The position numbers and the translations under genes were made by a program. From the NCBI GenBank assembly GCA_933207985.1, contig OW240914.1:206798475-206862474 (forward strand): a stretch of DNA of 64,000 nt, read 5' to 3'. The DNA is from Pelobates cultripes. Taxonomy: Eukaryota; Chordata; Amphibia; Anura; Pelobatidae. Positions 51,231 through 61,944 of this stretch are shown here, in pieces. The stretch's first letter is position 1, and the number at the start of each line of letters is the position of its first letter. Under the pieces are notes generated by a model, which was not told where the DNA came from, did no database searches, and was given only the letters and a program-made list of their open reading frames with translations.

Positions 51231-53137
51231 CAGCTGAAAGCTCAGACACAGAGAAAGGAAAGAAACCCTGACAATTACATAGTATGTCACTTTTTGTACT
51301 AGGGAGTTGCATAAATATAATACATTTCAGAGTGAAAATTAGGATATTTTAGGATATTTTAGAATTTTGCACAATAATGTTTTTCACTTACATTGTCTAT
51401 AAAGATTTTCAGTATATGTGTATCATCGACATAGAAAATATAAGAATAAGATCGGCAATACATATGTATGCTTTTTCAATTGAACTGTAATGAGATATTT
51501 AAGGATTAAGAAGCTCTAGATCGTTGGACACTTATGGTGCGTATAGTGAGCGCCCCCTTTAAGGACTGTGTGGAACGCAAAGACGAAGTGGAACACACTA
51601 AGTGAGCGGAGCTCGTTTGCAAGCAGGGAAAAAAAATGGATATGTATGACGCGGCGTCATGCAGAACCGGAAGTGATGTCGCTGGAATTGAAAGTGCAAT
51701 CAAGAACGAGGCTTGAACGGCAATACAGACGCTCCTGAGGGGAGTTACGGTACTCACATGCATATATATAGACAGACTTGGGATTTGATGGTTTACTGCA
51801 TCAGACTGAGGAAGTTATTGAGGCGACATGCTTCTTAGGGACTACAATATTGGTTTTACATATATATTCTTTTACCTTTATTTTATTTACCATCAACGTT
51901 CCTGTATTTTGAAAAAGGATGGTATGATCCCCAACCATACTCTGCTGTTACACTGAGCCAATATATAGGCTCCAGGCTTGTGAGTATTCTACTTACTTCC
52001 TGTACGTTGCACTATTTGTATATCTTTTTGTCTTGAGATACTGGCTACCACAACCCTACATATGATACCCCTCGACTCTTCTAATTAAAAGGGGAAGGTC
52101 GCCTAAACTAACCTGCCGGCCAATATTCCCAGAGCTAGGTTATAGCTTTGAAACATGAGTGCCCCATTATTTTGTATGCAGTTTATTGATAAGCCTTCTA
52201 TGTGCAACAGTGTCTGTTTGCACTAGGTATATCAATTATCTATTTTCACAATTTAAACTCTCCACTGTATCTGGTAAATATATGAGAGAATAGCTACTTC
52301 CCTAAGGAAGCCCCTATGACTAACTCAATACACCAAAAAGCAGAGGGTGCACCTATGATGTAAACGTATGGAGTTAATAATACAATTAATAACTAAAAAT
52401 AATAACTTAGAAACCGAGTGTAAAGTCAGAGTACATACTCCTTGCTTTCGGCAATTCAATAATGTTTATTAACAGGCTAATCAAACAAAAAAACAATACA
52501 TATACATTTGAAATAGGCTAGTAAATGTTGCTACCAAAACTAGTCATTGATTGAATGGAAAGTTAACTAAATTAACATAGTGAAACAGGCATAGACACGT
52601 GATACAGTTACCACTCCATTGATCATATGCTGAGAGTAAGATAAGAGAGAGCTTGTTGTATTCACAGGGCATTTATCAGGATAGCCCAGGATAGCCCTTC
52701 CTTCTTTTGGTCACACCTCCCTAAGCCAATCTTTCAGGATCTAACAGAACCAGAATGACTTCTGGGGAAAAAGGGATTGCACTGGATGGGAATGGAGGAG
52801 GCGTTTATAAATAACCCAACTGGTTTTGCCTGGTGAAAGGCCATGTGCTCACAGAGGACTCCATTATTGCCTAAGGGTAGAATGGGACTTGAATCCCTGT
52901 GTTAGAACACAATAACACTTAATTTCCATACAGCTTGGCTGTTAATCATTCCCGCCACTTATTACAACTTACATACCAGTGGGAGACAGGTGGAAAAAAT
53001 CCCTAAAAGCAAAGGAGGACAGGGACAAAGCGCAAAGTTAAAATATATATGTACAGCTAATGCAAAGGTAAGCTATATTTACCTACAGATACCGTGGGTG
53101 GGGAATAGTTCCGCTACTCTTTAAGTTATTTACAGGG
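51231..53137. other. no gene seen; possible repeat remnants
   Basis: I see no coding region here. 51500-51760 is CpG-richer and contains a GACGCGGCGTC palindrome, and 52440-52620 resembles repeat sequence without visible ends. A 36-base exact copy of LINE RT sequence lies at 52179-52214. Confidence 0.5.
52179..52214. repeat. 36-bp exact fragment of the LINE RT region
   Basis: Identical, base for base, to 56441-56476 inside the RT gene of the LINE, in the same orientation, with unrelated sequence on both sides. Confidence 0.8.
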
Positions 53138-54071
53138 TGTTACGGTACCCTCAGCATGAAATGCACAAACCGACGTTTAGTGAATCCTCCCCTCGCAATA
53201 GCATAGGCTGCATGCGTATCCAGTATAATCATGCGAACCGCAAGCAAGGGAACACTGCAAACTCACGAACGGGATCCGTACGGGCACTTCACTCCACGAG
53301 CTCCAAACTCACGAATCACCAATAGCAACCGAACGCATATATCTCCCAAGCGGCTAATAATTCCATCCAGCAGTCTCTAGTCATCGGTAATAAATCCCCC
53401 CAATAACGAGACCAAGCTCCACATTGAAGGTAAAACAAGAACTGGCTTTACTGTGGGCTACCTGCCCGTATTTATGCAGGTCTCCCACTTGGTGGACACT
53501 CCCCTAGGGGACCAAATGGGAGACTGTAATAATAGACAGACATATGGCAGGTCAGGACCCACAGACACAGAACATTCCCACAATGCATTAGTATGCCCTC
53601 CCCTCTGTCCTGGAGATAATTGAGAAGTAATTCAATTATCTCCAGGACAGAGCCAAATCGCCATTTTAAATTCAACACAGAAAAACACATAAAAATATAT
53701 AACTTTGCATTTGTCGAATGCTACCCATTCGTATCACGTATCCCCAGATAGCCTGGATCTAAGTGCATATTATTGGCGAATAGCGCTCAGATCCCATACG
53801 CATAGTTCAATCGCCATGAAGTCAAAGTCTATTACAGTCTTTCGGTATGCGATTGACTCCATGGGAAGGCTATCTGGGGTAAGTCCATTCGTGTGTTTAA
53901 ACCCCCTGAACGGCCGATGTTCACATCCTTCTGTCGATGGAGAAGGGAGGTCGGCGGCTTCAGTGGTGTTCGGGAGAAAAAGTGTCCGTTTTCAGTTCCA
54001 TGAAATCAATGCCGCGCACCGCGGTCTTTCGCATGGTTTAAAATGGCCGCCGCCTCGTGGTCGACATACGA
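53138..54071 (-). mobile_element. 3' LTR of Gmr1-like copy B, truncated
   Basis: It aligns with 59355-60270 of the complete LTR from TGTTACGGTACCCTCAGC to GTCGACATACGA. At 54072 the sequence switches to pol (a frame ending in a conserved Pro-Glu-Ala). The missing part corresponds to 60271-60508. Confidence 0.9.
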
Positions 54072-55331
54072 CTGCTTCAGGGATACGATAGGGGGACTGT
54101 CGTAGGGGACTCTGTCCGGGTGTCTCTACCTTGTGTACAGCTAGGGTAGTGTAGCCGTGTTCTTGGGAGAACGTCGCCTGCTTCTCCCACCTTCTCCGTG
54201 GGGCTTAACCAGTCCCCTAGCTGTATAATACTAGTGAGGTCAGTCTGGGGGTCCTTCTCTAATAGGTCGGGCAAGGGTAAATTCTCGGGGTCGTCAGCAG
54301 CCGGGGCACATACTGCAGCGACATCCTCTGGTCTCTCCTGATACTCCTTCAGCATGTTCACATGAAAGGATCGCTGAATTCTTTCATCTGCACAGCTGGC
54401 TATAAGATGGGTAGTATCACATACTTGAGCTAACACTTTATACGGGCCCTGCCAAGATGCTTGCATCTTGTTCGTCTTCACAGTCTTCACAGGCTTTTGC
54501 CCAACCTGAAAGACCCGCTGTCGGGCACCCCGATCGTACCACCTCTTCTGTCTCCCCTGGGCCGCCTGGAGATTCTCCCTTACCATCAGGGATAGTTTCT
54601 CCATGCGGTCCCGGAGTTCCAGAACGTATGGCACGATGGGGCTTCCCTCCTGCTCTGTAGCTCCCTCACAGTGTCCTCTAATGAGATCTAGGGGTCCGCG
54701 GACCCTTCTCCCATAGAGTAGCTCAAAGGGAGAGAACCCAGTAGATTCCTGGGGCACCTCTCTGTATGCAAATAGCAGATGAGGCAGGAATCGCTCCCAG
54801 TCTCTGCAAGTGTCAGTAAAGGTCCTCAACATCTGTTTGAGGGTGCCATTAAATCACTCACAGAGACCGTTAGTCTGTGGGTGGTAAGGTGAGCTAAGCA
54901 GCGGTTTAATGCCGCACACCTTCCACAGCTGCTGGGTGAGCACAGCGGTAAACTGAGTTCCCTGGTCGGAGAGGATCTCCTGAGGGAACCCGACCCTAGT
55001 GAAAATTTTAACCAGGGCATCATCAACCGTCTCTGCCTCTATATTAAACAGCGCTACTGCCTCTGGATAACGTGTGGCATAGTCCACCACGGTGAGAATA
55101 TACTTCTTACTGGATGGGCTAGCCCTGGCCAGTGGACCCACAATGTCAACGGCTATGCGGGAAAAGGGTTTTCCAATGATAGGCATCGACATGAGCCTAG
55201 CCTTTGGGTGATCCCCCCCGTTTACCTACCCGTTGACATGTGTCACACGTGCTACAATAGACCTGCACATCTCGGTTGAAATTAGGCCAGAAGAAGTTTT
55301 GGGTGATCCTATGTGCTGTGCGACGGGAGCC
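54072..55331 (-). pseudogene. Gmr1-like copy B: integrase (second part) and C-terminal domain
   Basis: It picks up at RRTAHRITQNFFWP and TCDTCQRVGKRG (zinc finger end), then FSRIAVDIVGPLARASP (first Asp), VVDYATRYPEAVALFN, EILSDQGTQFTAVLTQ (second Asp) and SPYHPQTNGLCE (Glu). Then a TGA replaces the Arg of copy A, followed by FNGTLKQMLR and YREVPQESTGFSPFELLYGR. The GPYKVL module and PDLLEKDPQTDL tail follow. A frameshift scrambles the part leading to RT, and the frame ends at the deletion into the LTR. Confidence 0.85.
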
Positions 55332-55335
55332 TAGA

Positions 55336-57415
55336 AACATAGAAACATAGAAGGTGACGGCAGATAAGAACCATTCGGCCCATCTAGTCTGCCCAATTTT
55401 TGAAATACTTTCATTAGTACCTAGTCTTATCTTATAGTTAGGATAGCCTTATGCCTATCCCACGCATGCTTAAACTCCTTTACTGTGTTAACCTCTACCA
55501 CTTCAGCTGGAAGGCTATTCCATGCATCCACTACCCTCTCAGTAAAGTAATACTTCCTGATATTATTTTTAAACCTTTGTCCCTCTAATTTAAGACTATG
55601 TCCTCTTGTTGTGGTAGTTTTTCTTCTTTTAAATATAGTCTCCTCCTTTACTGTGTTGATTCCCTTTATATATTTAAATGTTTCTATCATATCCCCCCTG
55701 TCTCGTCTTTCCTCCAAGCTATACATGTTAAGATCCTTTAACCTTTCCTGGTAAGTTTTATCCCGCAATCCATGAACCAGTTTAGTAGCCCTTCTCTGAA
55801 CCCTCTCTAAGGTATCAATATCCTTCTGAAGATACGGTCTCCAGTACTGTGTACAATACTCCAAGTGAGGTCTCACCAGTGTTCTGTACAATAGTATGAG
55901 CACTTCCCTCTTTCTACTGCTAATACCTCTCCCTATACAACCAAGCATTCTGCTAGCATTTCCTGCTGCTCTATTACATTGTCTGCCTACCTTTAAGTCA
56001 TCAGAAATAATCACCCCTAAATCCCTTTCCTCATATGTTGAGGTTAGGACTCTATCAAATATTCTGTACTCTGCCCTTGGGTTTTTACGTCCAAGATGCA
56101 TTATCTTGCACTTATCCACATTAAATGTCAGTTGCCACAATTCTGACCATTTTTCTAGTTTACCTAAATCATTTGTCATTTGGCTTATCCCTCCTGGAAC
56201 ATCAACCCTGTTACATATCTTAGTATCATCAGCAAAAAGACATACCTTACCATCAAGACCTTCTGCAATATCACTAATAAAAATATTAAAGAGAATGGGT
56301 CCAAGTACAGATCCCTGAGGTACCCCACTGGTGACAAGTCCAAGCTTCGAATATATTCCATTAACTACAACCCTCTGTTGCCTGTCACTCAGCCACTGCC
56401 TTACCCATTCAACAATATTGGAATCCAAACTTAAAGATTTCAGTTTATTGATAAGCCTTCTATGTGCAACAGTGTCAAAAGCCTTACTGAAATCTAGGTA
56501 AGCAATGTCTACTGCACCACCCTGATCTATAATTTTAGTTACCCAATCAAAAAAATCAATAAGATTAGTTTGGCATGATCTCCCTGAAGTAAACCCATGT
56601 TGTCTCTGATCTTGAAATCCATGTGTTTTTAGATGTTCATCAATCCTATCCTTTAACATGGTTTCCATCACTTTCCCCACTACTGAAGTAAGGCTTACTG
56701 GCCTATAGTTGCCCGACTCCTCCCTATTACCTTTCTTGTAAATGGGCACAACATTCGCTAACTTCCAGTCTTCTGGGACTACTCCTGTTAACAATGATTG
56801 GTTAAATAAATCTGTTAATGGTTTTGCTAGTACACCACTAAGCTCTTTTAATAGCTTTGGGTGTATTCCATCAGGTCCCATTGACTTATTTGTCTTTACT
56901 TTTGACAGTTGAAATAGAACCTCTTCCTCTGTAAACTCACGTGTAATAAATGACTCATTTATCCTTTTTCTTAACTGAGGTCCCTTTCCTTCATTTTCAT
57001 CTGTAAATACAGAACAAAAATATTCATTAAGGCAGTCAGCTAGACCTTTATCCTCTTCTACATACCTTCCTTCTTTTGTTTTTAATCTAACTAATCCTTG
57101 TTTTACTTTTCTTTTCTCATTTATGTATCTAAAAAATGTTTTATCCCCCTTTTTTACCGACTGTGCTATTTTCTCTTCTGTGTGATTTGGAAGCTCTTAT
57201 AACTTGCTTAGCCTCTTTCTGCCTAATCTTATAGATCATGTTGTCTTCCTCACTCTGTTTTTTTTTATAATTCCTAAATGCTAACTTTTTGTTTTTAACT
57301 ATTTTGGCCACATCTGCAGAGTACCACAGTGGTTTCTTGAATTTTTTACTTTTACTGACAAGCCTAATGCAATTTTCTGTTGCCTTCAATAGTGCAACTT
57401 TTAAATAATCCCATT
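55336..57415 (-). mobile_element. CR1/L2/Rex1-type LINE inserted in copy B (5' truncated)
   Basis: About 2.08 kb on the minus strand, flanked by TAGA at 55332-55335 and 57416-57419. The 3' end (plus-strand side 55332-55350) consists of short tandem TTTCTATG-like units, as in CR1/L2-type elements that lack poly-A. The pre-RT segment KKPLWYSADVAKIVKNKK is at 57389-57141. The endonuclease domain is absent, so the copy is 5' truncated. The insertion splits the integrase zinc finger of copy B between Gly-His-Leu and the next residue. Confidence 0.85.
55427..56881 (-). pseudogene. LINE reverse transcriptase ORF, C-terminal 484 codons
   Basis: Non-LTR RT. Visible blocks are GPDGIHPKLLKELSGVLAKP, YKKGNREESGNYRPVSLTSV, YLDFSKAFDTVAHRRLINKL (catalytic Asp), SGVPQGSVLGPILFNIFI and KVCLFADDTKICNRV (FADD active site). 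Then come the thumb, with MHLGRKNPRAEY and ERDLGVIISDDLK, the VQRRATKLV box, and the C-terminal FTERVVDAWNSLPAEVVE typical of the CR1/L2/Rex1 clades. It is intact over this length. The upstream sequence to 57389 has the rest of the ORF with stops, and no endonuclease is present. Confidence 0.9.
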
Positions 57416-57419
57416 AGAT

Positions 57420-58218
57420 GGCCCGCTAATGGCACATCATGCCCAATCCGCAGAATCTCTTGCCGGTATTTCGCAGGCACCACCAGCTGCCGATTCTGCG
57501 GAGGGGTACTCGGTCTCTGGGACGGTTTAGGGATCCTGTACAGCCTATCCCCCACCCACTCGTAACGCTCCCCATCAACCCCCTCTCCCCCAGTATCTGC
57601 CCTGGTTCTATACTTCACTACAGTCGGGTCCTCCCGCGTTTCCCTCCCATACATCTCTGGGGTATCCCAGCCTACAGGGGCCTGGTCTAAGGTACAAGTC
57701 GGGGTAGAGAGTCTTACCTGGGTCTCAGCAGCAGGTGGGCCGGTCTCTGCGGCACGGGTCTGGGCACGGGTCGTGACAGCGTCCACTTCAGCGGGACCAA
57801 TGGGAGCGTAGGCTGAAACAAGGGGGGCCAAATCATTTCCAAGGAGGACATCAGCTGGTAAGTCCCTCATGATCCCCACATTCACATGTCTAGCGCCCAC
57901 TCCCCAATCCAAATGTACCCGGGCAGCGGGTAGGCGAAACACAGCGCCTCCGGCTACTCACACCGCTACAGTGTCTCCAGTATGTTGGTTCTCAAACACC
58001 AAGTGCTTCTGAAGTAATGTCATGGTTGCACCGGTATCCCTCAGACCACTGACCTCCTTCCCGTTGACTTTGATAAATTGCCGGTGGTGCTGTCGGTTAT
58101 CCCGGTGGGCAGCTTGGACAGGGTCTGCCTCATGCAGGATGCCCCAGCATTCCTCTTCCTCTATGCAGTGGGCAGCTGGGGGAGGGGGTCGTTGATTTCC
58201 GCTGGCTGGTCTCCTCAA
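57420..58218 (-). pseudogene. Gmr1-like copy B: protease and start of integrase
   Basis: Retropepsin with KEVSGLRDTGATMTLLQKHL (catalytic Asp in DTG), then a TGA where copy A reads Arg (VAV-stop-VAGGAV), then FRLPAARVHLDWGVGA and ADVLLGNDLAPL. A spacer follows and then the start of the integrase zinc finger (RIGHDVPLAGHL), where the LINE interrupts. Confidence 0.85.
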
Positions 58219-59293
58219 AGACTGGACCTGGTTAGCACTGTTCAGCGGGCACTCCGGTCATTTGTGCCCTAGTTGCTTGCACCCAAAACATCTGATAGGT
58301 TGGGAGTAGTCCCGAGAGTTGAACTGGGGTGGCTGCTTATAATTATTAGATGGAGCGGGTGCTGACGGCCGGTTCGTTGACGGCAGCTGCTGGGGGTGCT
58401 GTTGGTCGGTACTCCACTCTTGCTGGAGTTTTACCAATAGTACTGTCCAGTTTACGGGCATCCGTGTATTCGTCCGCCATGCGAGCTGCTTCATGCAGAG
58501 TGGAGGGTTTACGGTCCCTTACCCACTCTCTGACGCCTGGGGATAATTTTTCAAAACAATGCTCCAGCAGGAACATTTGCAGCACCTCTTCTCCTGATAC
58601 AGCTTGGCACCCCGCCATCCAGTGGGCAGCTGTGTGGTGCACTTTACATGCCCATTCAACATAAGAATCCCCAGCTGATTTGACAGTGTCTCTGAATCGC
58701 CTCCTGTATGCCTCCGGTGTAACGGCATACCTGGAGAGCAAAGCTTCCTTGACGGCCCCATAATCCCCGATCTCCTCATCAGGAATGGCCTGAAAAGCAT
58801 CACTGGCCCGGCCTGATAACTTGCCGGACAATATAGTAACCCAGTCTTCCAGGGGTACCTTGTGTAGGGCACATTGCCGCTCAAAATCAGAAAGGTACCC
58901 ATCAATCTCTCCTTCTGTCTCACTGAAGGATTTAAACGCTGCAAACTGTACCTTCTTTCTTTCCACCTGGATTGCTGGAACTGGGGCTGCTGCAGCACCT
59001 CTTTGGTGTAGCAGGTTGGCCTCCACAGCGTCCATGACCCGGCTGATGATCTCTGCAGATGGGTTGGGACCATAATGGGCCAGCCCGATTCTTACCGCCC
59101 GGTCAAAGCTTGCCTCCTCGGGGGTTCTGTCAGCTGCACTGGGCCCATTTGTTCCTTCCGCCTCTGGTACTCCATCCATTTCATTAAAAATGGCAGTAAT
59201 CTCCCTTTTCCTGAGATTACTGGCTTGTCCGCCTCTTTGCTCCAATAAATCCTTCAGGGTAGCTCTTTTCAGCCTTTGGTATTGTATTTCCAT
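58219..59293 (-). pseudogene. Gmr1-like copy B: Gag with SCAN-like segment and zinc knuckle
   Basis: 315 codons from ATG at 59293, then a frame change near 58350-58440 into the frame with the CCHC knuckle (CFGCKQLGHK, stop, PEC). The N-terminal part resembles a matrix region (YQRLKRATLKDLLEQ). Residues of about 115-190 form the first capsid part (FSETEGEIDGYLSDFERQCA, WVTILSGKLSGRASDAFQAI). Residues 191-276 (VTPEAYRRRFRDTVKSAGDS ... MFLLEHCFEKLSPGVREWVR ... EAARMADEY) closely resemble the SCAN dimerisation domain of vertebrate zinc-finger proteins, which is thought to derive from the capsid of such elements. A TGA interrupts the knuckle. Confidence 0.85.
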
Positions 59294-59334
59294 TTAATCC
59301 TGGTTGTAGTGGTCTCTCTGGGCGATGAGGGTCA

Positions 59335-59352
59335 TCCTGTCGCTTGGCACCA
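59335..59352 (-). other. candidate primer binding site, copy B
   Basis: Two bases after the 5' LTR (minus sense) comes TGGTGCCAAGCGACAGG. Its TGG start would pair with the CCA end of a tRNA. I cannot say which tRNA. Confidence 0.55.
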
Positions 59353-59354
59353 GT

Positions 59355-60508
59355 TGTTACGGTACCCTCAGCATGAAATGCACAAATCGCCGTTTAGTGA
59401 ATCCTCCCCTCTCGCAATAGCATAGGCTGCATGCGGATCCAGTACAATCATGCGAACCGCAAGCAAGGGAACACTGCAAACTCACGAACGGGATCCGTAC
59501 GGGCACTGCACTCCACGAGCTCCAAACTCACGAATCGCCAATAGCAGCCGAACGCATACATCTCCCAAGCGGCTAATAATTCCATCCAGCAGTCTCTAGT
59601 CGTCGGTAATAAATCCCCCCAATAACGAGACCAAGCTCCGCAAAACAAGAACTGGCTTTACTGTGGGCTACCTGCCCGAATTTATGCAGGTCTCCCACTT
59701 GGTGGACACTCCCCTAGGGGACCAAATGGGAGACTGTAATAATAGACAGACATATGGCAGGTCAGGACCCACAGACACAGAAAATTTCCACAATGCATTA
59801 GTAATCCCTCCCCTCTGCCCTGGAGATAATTGAGAAGTAATTTAATTATCTCCAGGACAGAGCCAAATCGCCATTTTAAAAAAACACATAAAAATATATA
59901 ACTTTGCATTTGTCGAATGCTACCCTTTCGTATCACGTAAACCAGATAGCCTGGATCTGAGCGCAAATTATTGGGGAATAGCGCTCAGATCCCATACGCA
60001 TAGTTCAATCGCCATGGAGTCAAAGTCTATTACAGTCTTTCGGTATGCGATTGACTCCATGGGAAGGCTATCTGGGGTAAGTCCATTCGTGTGTTTAAAC
60101 CTCCCGAACGGCCGGTGTTCGCATCCTTCTGTCGATGGAGAAGGGAGGTCGGCGGCTTCAGCGGTGTTCGGCAGAAAAAGTGTCCGTTTTCAGTTCCATG
60201 AAATCAATGCCGAGCATCGCTGGTCTTTCGCATGGTTTAAAATGGCCACCGCCTCGTGGTCGACATACGAACGACGACCACCCTGCATTCGGTTTTAATT
60301 GAGAAGTGTCTGCGGATAACCACAACGTTCTAATTGGAATCAAGAGGTTAACCAGCAGCACACTTCTCTTCTGGGTGGCCGTCCGTTCTGTAGTTTTGTT
60401 CAGCGGAAAAGTCAATTCACTGAACAGGGGCATACGAACGGGTAATTCCACGAATAAGGCAAAACAGACGAACCAGCAATCCCAGTCTATACAGATGGAT
60501 CTGTCACA
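59355..60508 (-). mobile_element. 5' LTR of Gmr1-like copy B, complete (1,154 bp)
   Basis: In the plus sense it runs from TGTTACGG (59355) to GTCACA (60508), and it is repeated in part at 53138-54071. The two LTRs differ by scattered substitutions and small indels, so the insertion is not recent. It contains a long, nearly palindromic segment around 59945-60085 (ATAGCGCTCAGATCC; TAGCCTGGATC). Confidence 0.9.
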
Positions 60509-60513
60509 CAGGG

Positions 60514-60925
60514 CTATACATAGGACACAAAGTCACGCATTTAGGCTGGAAGAAAGGAGATTTCATCTAAGGTAAAGAAAAGTTTTGTTTTTTTTAAAGT
60601 AAGAGCAGTAAGGATATGGAATTCTCTGCCTGAAGAGGTGGTTTTATCAGAGTCCATACAGATGTTTAAACAGCAGTTGGATAAATACTTGCAAAAACAT
60701 AACATACAGGGATATAATTTCTAATTTTGGGTAATAGCTGCTTGATATCTGACTCCTGTTTTGAGGTCAAGAAGGAATTTTTTCGTATTTTTTTGCAAAA
60801 TTGGAAGCTCTACGGACTGGGTTTTTTGCCTTCTTTTGGATCAACAGCAAAAACATATATGAGGAAGGCTGAACTTGATGGACGCAAGTCTCTTTTCAGC
60901 TATGTAATTATGTATACAGGAGAAT
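60514..60925 (+). mobile_element. LINE 3' end (CR1/L2/Rex1-like), target of copy B
   Basis: Plus-strand frames read FRLEERRFHLR and RIWNSLPEEVVLSESIQMFK then QQLDKYLQKHN, the usual C-terminus of such a LINE ORF. The sequence ends with GGCTGAACTTGATGGACGCA and CAGCTATGTAATTATGTAT, a 3' end I recall as very common in frogs. Copy B inserted at its 5' side. Confidence 0.7.
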
Positions 60926-61567
60926 GTATAAAATAAGTCCCAGCGCATCAACTTAACACTTAAATGGTTTTCACTAAATTATAGATTCACTCACGTTTTT
61001 TAAACCCTTTATAAACTTTTTCTTTATATTTAGATATTTTATGTCTATTCATTTTATTTATAGTTTAGTATAATTTTCAATTTATTTTCAATATTTTTTT
61101 AATTATATTTTTACTCTGTGATGATTTAGCTTTATAGATTTATTTACCTAATAGCTTTATTTATACCACTAGATTTGTCTCATATATGGGTTCAAGCCTA
61201 ATCCTTTAGAGTTGCAGATCTAGTAACTACTGCTTGTTAAGCTGTGTTATAAACGTTTATAAACTTGCTCAAATTGCATTGTTGGGCACGCCTCTCAGCC
61301 AGGGGAATTTCTTTAGCCGCCATACTTTACCCACCTACTAAACCAGTCAAGACTAGTCCAGTAATGACAGGAACATGACATCAATGTATAGCAACAGCAA
61401 GCTTCTCATTCTCCCTGTAATGTCTAAAACAGCAGAAATGACACTAATCAGACTCCCTCTCTTTTCCATGTTAGGCTGTTTCAAGGTGAAGAGATACTCC
61501 AACTGCACATGCGTGACTGTCAGGCATGCCCAATGCATTTTCCAGCATTTCTACAGAACCCTGATTG
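60926..61567. other. no gene seen
   Basis: AT-rich sequence. An open frame at 61375-61665 has no recognisable domain and runs into the next repeat, so I do not call it. Confidence 0.6.
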
Positions 61568-61940
61568 GTTACATCAGTGTCCCACTGTCAGGGTCTTACC
61601 TGAGGTGGGAGTCCGGTAGGCAGAGATGTGTGCTTACCCTTGCAGATACACACAGTCCAAGGTGATAAGGTTAGAAACCACCAGGACTGTGACTCTGTGC
61701 ACAGGGGCTGTGCATGAAAGGTGCTCCAATTTGCAGTACAGATAAGGGTACAAGCAGAAGGATTGTCGAGGATAAGCCAAAGTCAGAGGATGCCAGAGGT
61801 CAGGATAAACAAGGAGGGAAACCAAGGTTAGGAGCTGGGGTCAATTTGGAGAACAAGTATCAGGAGACAAAACAGGAACAACTCATGATCACCAGAATCA
61901 AAGAACTGACAAAGTTCCCAGGGCAAGGCAGTGTTTATAT
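61568..61940. repeat. possible solo LTR fragment
   Basis: It begins TGTCAGGGTCTTACCTGAGG and contains CCAAAGTCAGAGGATGCCAG, a phrase I associate with anuran Ty3-type LTRs. It is not repeated in the window. The TGTCAGGG start equals that of the 41356 LTR, but the rest differs. Confidence 0.4.
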
Positions 61941-61944
61941 TTAA

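Larger units (their letters stand above)
53138..60508 (-). mobile_element. Gmr1-like Ty3 retrotransposon, copy B (RT and RNase H deleted)
   Basis: The outer ends are TG at 53138 and CA at 60508, and CAGGG stands immediately outside on both sides (53133-53137 and 60509-60513), a 5-bp target duplication. In the minus sense the order is 5' LTR (60508-59355), PBS, gag, protease, integrase (with a LINE inserted) and then the 3' LTR (54071-53138), which lacks its first 238 bp. RT and RNase H are absent because a deletion joins the end of the integrase segment to the middle of the 3' LTR. Confidence 0.9.
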
